Positions 11,001 through 23,100 of a DNA stretch of 64,000 bases are shown piece after piece. The stretch is from Ascaris suum (lineage: Eukaryota > Nematoda > Chromadorea > Rhabditida > Ascarididae). The translations under genes and the position numbers were made by a program. Position 1 is the stretch's first letter, and every line of letters begins with the position of its first letter. The notes beneath the pieces were generated by a model, which saw only the letters and a program-made list of their open reading frames with translations, had not been told where the DNA came from and ran no database searches. The stretch lies in NCBI GenBank assembly GCA_013433145.1, contig CM024171.1, positions 3,203,001 through 3,267,000 of the forward strand, read 5' to 3'.

Positions 11001-14000
11001 TTGTAGCTGTACACCCGTTCATTCATCGATTGAAGCCATACACCCGTCCATTCATCGGAGGCTTTGAATCAGATGCCCTTTCATCGCTCAGTTGTACTTT
11101 AGCCGTTCGCTGCACGTCATCTGATTTAGCTGAATAGTTTCCTTCCTCGCTTTCGCGGTTCATATGTTACTAACAAAAAGGTAGGATTTTATAATAAAAG
11201 GCTTCCATTTTTTATAAAGGAAGGGAGAGAGAATTGAGGTGTTTTACTGAATTGGAGAGTTGGCGACTCATCCAGTAATTGGGTAGCGACAGAAACAATC
11301 CGATAAAGTTATATCGATGTATAGTCGTAGTTTATTAGTTATCCCCCTCTTCTAGCCTAAAATTGATGATAGGATCACACATAGAGTGTGGTCTGCAGAA
11401 ATTAAGCGATTTCGAGTGAATCTCGGTATGTAAAGGCATTTTAATGAGAGGCTCTCGCGTCGCTCACAGCATTCAACAACGCATCTTAGTGCTAGTTTTT
11501 ATGATTCCGAGGAAATGCATCCTTTATAAAAGTCATATGAGCTGAAAATTGTTCGTTTTTTTCTTCCATCATGCCAAGGTTTGAGCTCTTATCTCCATGA
11601 AAGTCAATGTTTGCTTGTTGAACAGGTGTTTTTTAAAGTAATAAAAAGTTCAGACTTGAGGCCATTCTGCGATACTTCAGTAAATAACCAACTACCTTTA
11701 TTTATAAAATTTTCACTGTCCTTGTTTTTCTCCTGTCATTATGCGATTTTGTTAGAGATCCAAGGTTTTTCTCGATCGGATGGGTGTGATGATCGACCCC
11801 TAAGCATTATTGAAATGATCTGCGCACAGGAGTTGAAAAGTGATAACACATTTGTTTTTCCTCAAAACTCTGAGCTTTCCTACTGCGCCATCCTTCTCTT
11901 TGGAGCTATTATGGCTAATATCCTTTTATCATTCGTCGGTCCCATATAGGGTGGTCTATGTTTATTTTGTGCTGGTGAATTAATGCTTCCTATTCAATTT
12001 TAATTTGTCATATTTCTTTATAATATTGCATATATTGTAGGTGGTGCTGTTCAAAGGCAACATATTCACTTCACAACTTAACACCTGGGATCCATTGAAT
12101 CAAAAATCCACCAAGCAGAGAAATAAATAGGATCCATTTGTTCAGGGATGAAATTATTAAGAGGTTACATAGAGTCCTGCATGATCGGAACTCGGAATAT
12201 GAGAGAGCAAATCAAATGGAATGTAGTTGTGCAGAGGAGTCGAGTCTAGATGGTCAAGATGTCTCCTATTGTAACATAGTTATTGTTTAATTATCAAGTT
12301 TAATTGTTGGTAGCTGCGGCTGTCGCACTGTGAATATTATTTTGCACTCATTGCAGATCTCGGAGAAGGATATTGAATTAATGGATGCAAATAATCAAAT
12401 CAAGGTCAACGACGTTAATGTTCTCAGAGTTCGTTTTATCACCTTTAATTCAAAATCACTTAATTTAGTCCTTTTTTAAAATTTATCGCATTTAATTTAA
12501 AATATTTCAAAAAATCGTCCATAATAGCTTCAGGCAAGGACTTTCTTCTACTAGCTAAAGGTTTCTCTCTTCTTAAGAATTATTTTTGGCAAGTGTGCTT
12601 GTTCAAGGTGGGAAATCTCTTTTTTCTCTTCAAATAAATGAAATATTCGATGCATACAACTAAGCTGCTCTAAGTAGAACACCAGAATTCGATCTCACTG
12701 ATCGATATTCGTAGCTGAGATCTGAGTGATAATCGAACGTATTTGTTCTGCTGTAGAGTGTGTCCTCCGCTGGAAGTATGTCTGTACAACATATGGCGTC
12801 TTTTGAGTTAACTATTTGAAGTTGGAGACAGAGTTGATGAATGCTAACGAACATCTAAAGTTGGAGCGTGAATCGACTGCAACACTCCAGAGGACCGTCG
12901 AAGAGTTCGAGGAATTACTGCGTGAAAAGACCGCCGAGCTGGTTGCGTTAAGCGATGATACACAACGTGCCAATCATGACATACAGCGACATAAGGAAAC
13001 CGTTTTCGACCTCGAAACAAAACTGTACGCTATATTTCCTCATCATTTTATCTCTCATTCTTCATTTGTTCTTCTTCAAATTCCCGTAAATGAAGTGCGG
13101 AGGATAGTGAGGTAGGGTTGATTGGCAAAAAATAAAAGCGTATTCGTTTATTTTATTTATGCGCTTTTGCGCTCTCAGGGTGCAGTGTAACATTTAATTG
13201 ATGTGCTATACGATCACAGTTATGGCGAATTCTGTAAATGCACTAACGAGTACCATTAGTTGTCTCTTGTTTTTACTCTTTAACGTCGCATGTATATCTG
13301 AACTGATTTTTTGCTTCTCTTATTTCGGGTAAGGAAGGTGAAAACGCATTATCGTGACTTTTGAGTCGTATATAACCTTCCCAAATTTATCTCAGGTAAT
13401 AGGTGGCAGGTGCAACTTTTTTTATAAGGACATAGCTTTTGGATTGTCAGGAGGGTTTGCGTAAGAGTATAACTTTGAGACTGTTATAAAGTATAAGACC
13501 ACATAAAAGAAAGAATACAGCAGATCAGGTTGGAAAATTCGCGGCCAAGAGCTATGAGCCTTGACGATAGACTTCATATTGGAAGGTCAGCCGGTAGGGA
13601 TCTCCGACGTTGAGAGATTGATTAATGCGAATTCAATAAGGAGGTCCTTCTGTTGAAGTGAAGCTGAGTAATGATTCGCGAAAATGAGCGATTAGAGGAA
13701 ATCGTCGAATTCGGCTGAATTACTTGAATGATTGAAATTAGATGTAAATATGAGTGATTTTCAGTGCATTGCAAGGTCGTGAATTGAAAGACACTCGCAA
13801 GAAGCTGTTGCAATTAAAAACGAAAATAAAGCGACTCGAAAGAGAGGCGGCTGAACTCTCACCAAGGTTTTTTTTAAAATCTTTTAATTATTTTTGTTTG
13901 TTGAATTATTTGTTTTAATTATTTGTTGGCAAATTCGAATCGATTAGAAAAAGTGTTGACGAATTTATAGAATGAGCCTATAGAATTAAGAAGACTTCCG

Positions 14001-14519
14001 AGGCCTTAAATATTAAAAATTAGATAAATTTAAGCAGTTTTAAAAGATTTTGCAATTTTTTCAAGCAGAAACTCTTCGTTAAATTAAATACGAATTTTAC
14101 GGGGTTTCCCCTCCCCGGTAGAGAATTGATTTTATTACCCAAAGTTCCATCTCTTTTCAATTTTCATAGGTAGATGAAGGTAATCTCATAGTTTTTTGCC
14201 TTACTCTATTCTTTATGACACGCAATTAAATTATTCGTTATTCCTTCGATTAAATATTTCTTATAGTAAGAGATAAAGAGATAAAGTTTATTGATAGAGT
14301 CAAAAAAAAAACTCGCATAAAATTCACAGATATTTTTTTTCATAGAAGAAAATTCAAAATTTATTAAAAAAACTGCATCAAGAGGAAAAATTATTCAAAT
14401 TACAAGTGCAACAGAGTTTCCCCTGTTTAATTTTTATTGTTTTTAGGAGTATTTCATCGGCAGCACAGAACGATTCAACTCCGCATACAATATCGCCAAC
14501 TGCATCGCCATCATTGTAG
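2006..14519 (+). CDS. Coiled-coil protein, 16-exon model, about 563 aa
   Basis: Exons read as 2006-2128, 2834-2911, 3774-3880, 5367-5431, 5640-5772, 5800-5943, 6859-7027, 7653-7754, 8842-8932, 9583-9653, 9777-9821, 9960-10097, 12357-12404, 12822-13024, 13765-13866 and 14447-14519 (stop TAG). Phases agree at every junction and the total is 1,692 nt. After a Ser/Thr-rich start (MDEANRGAFTSRIVAPTTSV) almost every exon encodes heptad-like charged helix, for example ERRLADQEKTLHQLESDI, EVAALKNELNSMDSELHEKK and ALQGRELKDTRKKLLQL. The C-terminus is short and Ser/Thr/Pro-rich. No catalytic motif is visible, so a structural or tethering role (golgin-like or vesicle-tether-like) is only inference, and I cannot assign a family. 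Weak points: exon 2 uses a GC donor and could instead read through to a membrane tail; exon 5 has a poor acceptor; the intron at 5773-5799 is only 27 nt; and the gene could start at the ATG at 5368, one base after an acceptor. Exons from 5800 onward are the firmest. Confidence 0.7.
4100..4644 (-). mobile_element. Degraded non-LTR retrotransposon, C-terminal reverse-transcriptase tail
   Basis: Read on the minus strand from about 4632 downward, the sequence gives the tail typical of LINE reverse transcriptases in worms: NNDSGEESSRRVRAAWTAF, then ECEAWKITLIEKR, PRVMKQRMVGIMSQMK and ENHSWADHLVRI, and finally remnants of a KRKPG.PP motif. The pieces lie in several frames with stops between them, so the copy is dead. 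No endonuclease or polymerase core is present. It sits in the intron between the third and fourth exons of the coiled-coil gene, antisense to it. The subfamily is not certain; RTE-like is my best reading. Confidence 0.55.
4601..4676. repeat. Near-perfect hairpin, 32-bp arms and 12-nt loop
   Basis: Bases 4601-4632 and 4645-4676 are reverse complements with about three mismatches, separated by 12 nt. Each arm encodes the same LINE peptide motif (NND/DND followed by GEE and SR) when read outward. The hairpin therefore looks like a head-to-head inverted duplication of the same retrotransposon segment rather than a terminator or a conserved RNA gene. Confidence 0.85.
5773..5799 (+). other. Candidate 27-nt intron
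   Basis: GTAAAT...ATACAG separates two open coiled-coil segments (…ENEILD and LGKANEKIKLLEMDL). Its 27 nt carry three in-frame stops, including one spanning the donor, and removal leaves one continuous frame. This is shorter than the usual minimum for animal introns. If it is not spliced, the upstream exon 5640-5772 is probably not real. Confidence 0.35.
6685..6773. repeat. TTTA/TTTG simple repeat
   Basis: An imperfect tract of TTTA and TTTG tetranucleotide units lies inside an intron of the coiled-coil gene, about 85 bases before the exon starting at 6859. Confidence 0.9.
10431..11157. mobile_element. Foldback (MITE-like) element with long inverted repeats
   Basis: The left arm, about 10431-10719, and the right arm, about 10892-11157, are reverse complements with scattered differences. 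Both begin with a CGC(A/G)AAAGCGAGGAAGGAA motif at their outer ends and contain the block ATGACGTGCAGCGAACGGCT. Inside each arm are tandem units of about 28 bp built on CGATGAATG(G/A)ACGGGTGTA. The central part of about 170 bp carries no coding sequence for a transposase. It lies in the large intron 10098-12356 of the coiled-coil gene. The structure fits a non-autonomous foldback or MITE-type element; the superfamily cannot be assigned because no clear target-site duplication was found. Confidence 0.72.
12146..12260 (+). other. Possible extra coiled-coil exon
   Basis: After the acceptor TTGTTCAG there is an open frame reading DEIIKRLHRVLHDRNSEYER and on to AEESSLDGQD, ending at a GT at 12261 in the phase needed by the next exon (12357). 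The composition suits the surrounding coiled-coil protein. However, the frame needs an upstream exon ending in phase 2, whereas the exon ending at 10097 ends in phase 0. It is therefore left out of the main model. Confidence 0.25.
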
Positions 14520-16798
14520 TAATCTAGTTTGGTGTGGGCATATTTTTATATCACCTCAAACGAGAATCTGCTCATTCGTTCGATTTTATTTTATTTTCAC
14601 TCATATTGAACTCTTGATTTGGTTATTTTCTTTTACCTGAGTGTCTGACTTAAAGCTGATCGCTCTTGTTAGAGGTCAACGTTAAAATGCTCAAAGAGCG
14701 AAGGTTAAAGATCATAAGCACTATTTATGTGTTCTCCATATCAACTAATTCACTTCGTGTCGGTGTTGTCTGCTATCGAACAATTATGGAGTTGTCGGTG
14801 TTTGTATGTAACGTTTGAATCTTTTAATGATCTCTTTGCAAACTACCCTTGCGAAGGCTTTAAATTAAATTCACCGAAGTGTTTATGCTGTCGTTATTGT
14901 TGTTACTGTCGGAGTGTTTGTCGGCTTGTGTCGTCTGATGTTGCTGTTGTCGGTGATGTTTGTCGCGTCGTTTGATGTTGTTATTTCGAAGTGCATTGTG
15001 CATAGTGATATCGGCTGTGTAGAGATTGTCCGTTGTCGTCTCATGCGCCCTCCATTAAATCTTCAAGCGGTATTCGTGTCATCCAGACATATTGTCTTTA
15101 AGATCTCTTCATCTATCTTATCCTACATTCTTTCTTTTTTATTTCGTAATTGTTTTATTTTTTATTTTAGTATATTTTTGTTACTATATAAAACCGAAAC
15201 ATTTATCATCTCTTCAAATTTAATTAAGGAAATATGGGAACAGAACATTTAAAAAATATAATTATATGGTGGATACGATCCCAATCAATAATAGTAAAAC
15301 AGTTTTTGATAAGTTTCTTATCATACTGATTTTACGAATTTGGCAATTTTTTCAACTTATATTGGAAAGTGCTATTTGATTTTCACTCTTTTTAATACAT
15401 CAATTTCGTATGAAATAAATGGAATGAATAAAATATGCGCAATGGGTGACTTATTGAAAAAGAACTCAATATATGTAAATATTCTTTTCAAAATATTCCA
15501 ATTTTTCGTTAATTTTCCGTAATTTTTAGTGAATGAGATGTGATTGTATGGAAAGATTTATTCCAGTGATAGTATTTATGCTTTTAATGTGTGTCAATAA
15601 AACGGTTGACGTCGAATGCTTCACGTGGCTATGATTTGTTCTCACTCAAACGCTCACGCTTATATAACTCGGAAAATATAATGAAGTGGTTCTCTAGTCT
15701 TCTAGTACGCGACGTGCCGCATGCTTGATGCGTTTTTCCACTTTTGCGAAGATAGGTACTTGTGGCTTAAGAGTGGCACGACTTCGGCTGTTGTTTTAGG
15801 TGGGACTGCGTTTCACTAGGACTTGACGTTACTAACACTTCTGGCATTCAATCTTTGGTGTGCTAGCTAATAAACAAAGGGGGCAGCATTTAGTAGTCGA
15901 CAATTAGAGGCATCCTGTACACTAGAAGCCGATTGTTCGGCAAAGATCTCTCATTGTTTATGAATGATTGTGCTGATCGAAGTCGATTCGACTGTTACTG
16001 ACAGCTGGTGTTATCGATGTTCGACTCGATGCTTATTGAAGGTCGCGGTTATTGGCTGCATTCTCGTGATACTTGCGAGACTTTCCATCCGATCTCAGTG
16101 GTTTTCTCGAATTTCAAATGTGTATCTAAGGTTTTCCGTTGGTACTGCAAAAGGGTTCTTATCGGTGATCGAGCACGGGCAATGGAAAGTTTGATGTTAT
16201 ATAAGTAGTTATTCAGTAACTGCACTAAAAATGCGAGACAGTAAGTGTACCAAATTGTTATAACTGCTCGGATGTCTAAGTTAATGGTCGATGGTTTGTC
16301 ATAATCTATTGAATATGCAAATTAGACTAGCAAGACAGTCTTTAATGATTGCATTGACATAAGGGCAATTAAATATAGGTAACAGTAGTATAACATAACC
16401 GAACAGGTGGGTTCACGCATGTCCGGATGGTGAAACAGGTTGTTATTAGAGTGGGTAGGTCCAGAAGCCTTGGAAATGGTCCTGCATTGTTATAACGATC
16501 TTAGGGACGCAGAGACAGATAATATACAATTGATGTCTTCACTCAAGGTTTAAACACTTCCGGGAGGCTGTAAGTGAAATGTTACGTTCCACTGCACAGC
16601 AGCCTAGATTCGAAATAATAGTATTGCAAGCTAGAGTGCGACGTTACAGGTCGGCTGCGGGCGTCGTTTTACTTAAACAACTTGCTGAAAATATGCTGCG
16701 TTTTCAGTGCGATCGCTAGCCGTTGCATTTAGCAGCCTATAGCGAGGCAGGAAAAGGCTGCGATGGGCACTCTAAGCGTGCAGCCGCCTGCGGGTGCG
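14520..16798. other. Intergenic stretch between coiled-coil gene and syntaxin-16
   Basis: No gene can be supported. The first kilobase probably holds the 3'UTR of the coiled-coil gene. Around 14730-15060 the sequence is rich in TGTCG/TTGTCG-type units, which produces open frames full of Cys and Val that look like compositional artefacts. Two overlapping short open frames at 15964-16208 have no splice context. Confidence 0.5.
15596..15601 (+). terminator. AATAAA poly(A) signal candidate
   Basis: A canonical AATAAA lies about 1.08 kb after the stop codon of the coiled-coil gene. It would imply a long 3'UTR. Another AATAAA-like site near 15413 is also possible. Confidence 0.3.
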
Positions 16799-19700
16799 AT
16801 GCGTAACCTCACCGAGGTGTTCCTGCTTCTTAGGAACAATTGGCAGCAGAATAAATTCATGTATGCAAATAACGCGATCAGTTCTAAAGGTTTGTCCCTC
16901 TCAGATATCATCTCGTCAGTTTTCTTTGTATCCGCGAAGGGACTCTCTTAGATTATTTTGAACGCAGTCTTTTTGAAAAATCTATTTAATAATAACTTTT
17001 TTGCGAGTTATATGATTTAGAAGCGCATTAAAATGCTAAGTCATGAAGTAATACCTAGATCTCTCTTCCTCACCCCTCCATCCGTCCTCTCTCTCTGACC
17101 CTTCTAAACCTCCTGCTTCTCTCTCCCTTCCTGGAATCTTCTGGTTAAATTTGCCTTCATAGTGTGGCTTAGCCCATACAACTGAATATTTCTGTGCCAC
17201 TTTCAGAGGAGAAATTGTTTTTATTTTCCTTAGAAGTGGAAATGTCAGCATTCTTTAACTTGGATTCCAACCAGAATTTTTTAACTCCGACTCGTAAATC
17301 ACCTGGAAGAATTCCTCTCCACCTAAAAGATTTTACATTTACACCTTTATCAATAGAATCATTTAGATGAGAGTATGTCATTGGTTGTATTAGATGAAGA
17401 GGCCGGTTTGGCGTCGACGGGCATGTCAAATCGAATTCCACCCGAATGGGTCAACTATCTCGATGAGACACAATATGAATTCACAAGGTACCTTTCTATG
17501 CTTTTGCTATTCTCTTTACTGATACAACTGCTCATATTATTGATTCCATGGTCTATTTTCGAAGCGTGTCACCGCGAATATTGTATCTATTAATTTCTGT
17601 AGCATTACTCAGTTATGAAATAAAGTGTGTTTTATAACGTTATTGAAAGGACAATCTCCCTGTGTGATCATACAAACAAGTCGATTTGTACGTATGAATT
17701 TGCAATCCTGAGTAAAATCCTGTAGGCTTGGGATGTCGCTGTTGATTCTAATAAGTTAGGGCGACCATTGTGTTGAGTACACTAAATACGAACTATGATT
17801 TTGAAGTGGAGATATTCTATTGCTCGAATATATTCCATTTTTAGATATCTTGAAACAGTTATTTATTCATATTTATTAGTTTATAAGAGTAAAGTTGAGC
17901 ATTGTTTTCTTTTCTATTTGCGGTTTTCTATCGTTTCAGGATTCGTTCTCGTTTGAAACAAATTCGTGACTTGCAACAGAGTCATATAGCAAAGCCGAGT
18001 TTTGTAGACGATGTCGATGAGCAGAAGAAAATCGATTCGAGCACTGAAGAAGTAACGCAGATGTTGGCGCACTGTCAGCGTCTTATTGGGTATTTAATAT
18101 TTATTATTCGAATGAATTAATTTGCGCAATGAAGGAGGGGGATTCATTCGTATGTTTCAATGAATTGGAATGGTCTTCTTTCTAGAGAGGAGACACTCAT
18201 TAGAATTGAAACGAGGGAGCGGCACTCTCATAACAAGTGCTTTAGATATCGGTGAAAGGGAATTCCTCCTCTCCCCTTTTTAATAGCAACGTAATAAATG
18301 ATATCGTTTGCAGGTTCATCGAAAAAGCAGATATAAAGCATGGCACACAACAAGCATTACTGCAAAAGAACGTTGTATCGACGTTGAGGTTGACGTTAAA
18401 TAATATGGCGAATGAGTTTCGCAGCAGTCAAGCGAATTATTTGCGAAAGATCGAAGCGAGGAAGGAGACGGTTGACTCTTATTTATTGTCTTCATCGAGC
18501 GGCTGGATTAACACCGATGTGCTTAACGATGCACCTGTCGATAATGCCGATGAAGGTTGTTTCTCTTATTTCATATAGAAGTTGATCGTTTATTTTCCTT
18601 CTTTATCGTTTTTGAATAGGACCAATGAAAAGTAACTCTGGGAACGGGCTGCTTTAAGGATATATTTATATAGTTAGCTGAAATTGAACCGGTCGGTCAT
18701 TTACTGTTTGCTATGTCCTAGAATGTATCTTACAACGTGGCAAACGCAAACTAAATGTGGTAACAAACTTTGCTGAGAGTATTTTTCCGGGACCGCCTGC
18801 CACTTGTAAAGACTTTGGATCAAGATCACTATGCGGGATTTGGCTGCCTTTTATTGAGATCCGTGCGTTAAATTGCGTAAATTCTGTCTGGAGGGGGCAC
18901 AGAAAGAAGGATAGAAAGGGAGAGAATGATAACGATAGAGAGGAAGGGATCGATGTTTCTATTAAAAGCAGCTTTTAAGGAAAATGTTGAAGCTAATATA
19001 AAAAAAAAACCACATCGAGACACGTTTCATACATGAAAGAAAACAGCGAAAGCTTGATTTACTGGAATTCGCCCACAGTATTTGCACAGTTTAGAAATAT
19101 TTTTTCATGGCTTAATGCGGAAAAGGATCGCCTCGAAGATTCAAACAATACTTCTCATTTTGGAAATGTTCTTCGGAGTGATTTCTTATTTTACTTGAAA
19201 GGTGCTTGCCCTGGACCTTTTCTAGATAAAAAGCACACATTGTGCCTTCATGTAAGGATTTTTTTTTTGATTGTTTAGGTGATGTGTGAAGTGTTCATAA
19301 TATTAAAGGTTTGACAATGGAACAGATCCAGATGTTGCTGCAGAATGCAGATATCGTGAAAGAGCGTGAAAGGGACGTTATGAGCGTTAGCAAATCAATC
19401 GTCGAGCTGAACTCTCTCTTCAAGGACCTTGCATCGATGATCGTCGATCAGGTTAATTAAGCTTCTTGATAAATTCATTAAGTCAGTATGCTTACATGAC
19501 GTCATCTTTATTTCCTAATGTGTTTATTTGAAAATTTCAAATATTTTCGTTTAGCGGTCGGGAATCTCGTCGTGTTTTTTTTTTTTTTTTTAATATTGGA
19601 TTTATTATTTATTCGATTTGTGCATTCAAAGGCATTTTATCATCAGAAATCTTTGGCCTGAGGTAAAGAGCCTAGTCGAGAGGTGGAGCATCTCTTAATT

Positions 19701-20113
19701 GCTAATTGACAGCTCGGCTGCCTATAGCGTATTGCCATCGATTCATAGAGTTCCTTTAAAATGCGTTCATATTATTTCGGTGTTTCGCTTCCGCTTCAAA
19801 GATTTTATAAGTAATTTTTGTGTAACGTTGTCGCCGATTCGGAAACAGTGATCGTCGTATTTTTGCATTAAGAAGAGATTTGGATAGTTTAGAAAATTTT
19901 GGCTCATTTAAATTATTTCTGTTGATTTAGGGAACAATTTTGGATCGTATCGATTACAATGTGGAGCAGTCGACATTGAAGGTGAAATCGGCATTGAAGA
20001 GTGTACAAAAAGCAGAAAAATATCAAAAAAACGACAAGAAAATGCATTGCATTGTTTGTCTTTCTATAACAATAATAATATTGCTAATTTTATTAATTAT
20101 TATCAAAAGCTGA
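16799..20113 (+). CDS. STX16: Syntaxin-16 (Qa-SNARE), complete, 309 aa
   Basis: Six exons: 16799-16889, 17367-17487, 17940-18089, 18314-18555, 19309-19451, 19931-20113 (TGA). All phases fit, giving 310 codons; human STX16 is close to this length. The N-terminus [14 protein letters not shown] matches the conserved syntaxin-16/Tlg2 N-peptide known to bind the SM protein Vps45. [17 protein letters not shown] follows at about residue 55, then the Habc region with [12 protein letters not shown]. The SNARE helix runs from about residue 205, with zero-layer Gln249 in [18 protein letters not shown], and one membrane anchor ([19 protein letters not shown]) ends the protein. The family acts at the trans-Golgi in fusion of endosome-derived carriers. 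An ATG 36 bases upstream (16763) is in frame, but starting there would bury the N-peptide, so 16799 is preferred. Confidence 0.94.
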
Positions 20114-23100
20114 ACTCGTCCCTCTCAGATCTCCTATTCCTTTTCGAAATTATTAAAAGATATTTCTATCTTCATTAAGTCAATTGTTGAATGATTCATT
20201 TATAAGGAAAAAAAGGATCCGATTTATGCGATTATCTCCGAAGTTAGGGTCGTTAAAGTTTTTTTTAGATCCACTTTAATTGATACAATTTTTGAATGAG
20301 TCGTCTTTCTATATGAAAATGTTTTTAACAAAAATATATAATTAGTAAACATTAAAGATCTGACAAGGAAATAATCGAATTGGGAGGAAAGGAAAGTGAT
20401 CGGAACGGTGATTAAAATCACTTTTGGATCATTCATAATGCACAAATATCGAGATCTGTAGAGTGGAGTAATTCTGTAGATATAGGAAATGGGAGCAACA
20501 CTTAGCACTAAGAGTTTTCTGTTCGGTTGAATATGCGCAGCGCCAATTCAAGCTTAACGTCTCCTCATTAGCGAAGTAAATGACTTTCAGTATTCGAATA
20601 TAATACCTTCATATTTAAACACGAATCTTTTTGGAAGCGAAATATTCGCTAATTCCGATTAATTATGGATAGATCGGTAGAGTTTCTTTTCTCTTTTTAA
20701 TTAATAAGCAGTCAGTCGTTTGAGATATCATTTCGAATGGGGAATACTTCATGCCATATCCGATTCTTTTAGGAAAAAAGGAAAATTTAGGCGATATTGC
20801 AGAGTTATTTATTATTGTTTTGTTTGTTTACAGTAAGCTTAAATAAGGTCCAACTAGAGTAAATATTTTCCTAACCTATTTAAAGAAAGTGTTTCGCTTT
20901 GTTGGTTTGATGGTTTTTTCAAGGAAAAAAGAATCGTCCACATTATTCAGTCAAGTGACCCCAAATTTGCTAATGGTTTAACTATTGAGAAAGAGTTTTG
21001 AGGAATTCAGCACTTTTGCTTATATTCATCCGAAGCGGGAATTTTCTAGCTTCTGGGGCTTTATTAAGTGTTAAACGGTAGATATTTATTCATTTTACAT
21101 TTCGTATGAAGTAAGTCGTCGTACTGATTGCTCTCAAAGAGTAGCGATATACAAAGTTCACTCGTTGGAATGTAAACGTTACTGCTAAAAGCTTTGTGTG
21201 CTATTTGTGGTCAATGTTTTTTTCGGTTCTCTGTCCGTGCAAAAGTTCGCCATCTGTGTTGATAGCAGTTCGAAAAAGCCGATATACTATGGGAGGTTCT
21301 ATGATTGCACTCGGACAGTGGTTATCATCCAAGTTTAAGCCGGAGTGAGGTTGTACGTCAACCGTATATAAAGGTTGTACTTTATCTCGAGCAACGTCAC
21401 TTTCAATTGAACTGTTGGCGTTTTGTAGTATAGTGCATTTCGCATTATGTATAGAAGTGATGCGAGTTAACTAATAAGTAACAGGGAACTGGAACGTTCG
21501 CAGTAACTCAGTGCTAGGGTATTTGTTCGCGAAGCGAGACGTCCACAGTTCGAAGTCCGACGATGTTGACGTTCTTGTTGAAAACAAATATTAGAAAATT
21601 CGATAAAAGTTAACAGCGAATGTTGATCTTTGTTATACGCATGAATTTCTCATCGAAGGCAATTCTGTTATTGAGGGTGATGACTGAAAGGAACTGTGAG
21701 TAAGTTTTATGCAAGAATGGTTCACTTCAAAATCACTTATAGTATATAATCTTTAATCGTTCAGCGTTTCAAAAAGTTGCTATCCAAGTTTGTTTTTCGA
21801 GTTTCAGTTCTAACGAGTAAAAATTATTTTCGAGACATTGAGGAGATTCTGTAGTTTTTATTTCGTTTTTTCTTTGTAAAGGAAAGATAATTTTTTAAGC
21901 TTTGGCTTTAAAGTCTTTTTTTCGAGTATTGGCGCCTAATCGAAACGCCATCGGAAGTCGACGATGTCCCTTATCATCTCTCAGTAATCATTTCTTCACT
22001 TGAAGAGAGCATTAGATCTAAACTCGTTTCGCATTTTTACATACATTTATTGGTGTCACACAAATTTATGTCACACATTAAATGGAATTATATCTGTATT
22101 TTTTTTTTTGGAATAGTTATTTGCTATTTATACGAAATATTTGCTAAGGTATATGTTGAGAAGATGTTTGCGAATGGACGACGATTTACTATGCACTAAT
22201 ATATCGAGGAGAGTGCATTGAGGATTGAATGAAGTTTTGAAAAAAGAAACTCTGGATGAGTGGAAAGAAGGGAATGCAAATTGACATATGCAATTGATGA
22301 GAATTGATGCATCATTTTGTGGACGGTGCACTTCTGTTCCTTATATATCAATAAATGTTACACGAATATATCGCAAATAAAATGGAAATCATAGCAATCT
22401 AGATGCTGTAGAAGCATTTCGATTTCTAGATTAGAAATTCATTTCTATGGTTCTGTTAAAAAACAGCCTTCAAACTACACATAAAACGCTGAGATCGGAG
22501 GTGAAGGATCTGTAAGAAAATGGCAGCAGCTCAATGATCTACGAGGAGGAATGAGATCGACGAGGGCTTTCATTTATAAAGAGGATGATCGAAGCAGGAA
22601 ACGGGACAGGAAAGGTTGAAGCGAAACGGTGAGAGATCAAAATTCAAATCTCGCAACGAATGTAACGCTGACAAATTCGGCGAGGTGAATTTTCCTTTTC
22701 GCGCACGATTGTGCATGTGTGCAATTTTCGAGTATTTTTTTGCACACCACATCGTGCTTTCAACGTCTTTCATTTTCTGCATGTGGATTTGTTGTCGAGT
22801 AGGCGATCGTTTGTGTTTGCTTGGTATGTTGTGATCCCTCATTCTATGTGTACGTTTGACTGTCTGTTCGTCTTTCCCACAATATTTGATCGTTGATCGG
22901 AAAATATATGACGGCGAAGGGATATGGTATTGCTTGGAATAACCCAATCACTGAAGGTGACGGAAACGGGAAAATCGAACCAGCACTTGCATGTGTTTTC
23001 GAACCTACACGTGAAATTCAAAAATTTAGTCGGAAGGTCGGTGTATTTACTCTGTCAGAGCAAAGAGATCGCCGTCGAATTTTACCGGTGAGTGTTTCTA

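Noticed and set aside
14727..15252. Two overlapping Cys/Val-rich open frames
   Set aside because: They arise from TGTCG/TTGTCG low-complexity sequence, with no splice context; likely 3'UTR or intergenic.
17036..17441. Minus-strand open frames across the start of syntaxin-16
   Set aside because: They overlap the securely assigned second exon of syntaxin-16 in the opposite direction.
22570..22947. 125-codon open frame on the minus strand
   Set aside because: It overlaps open frames on the other strand, shows no recognisable motif and has no partner exons. Probably chance.
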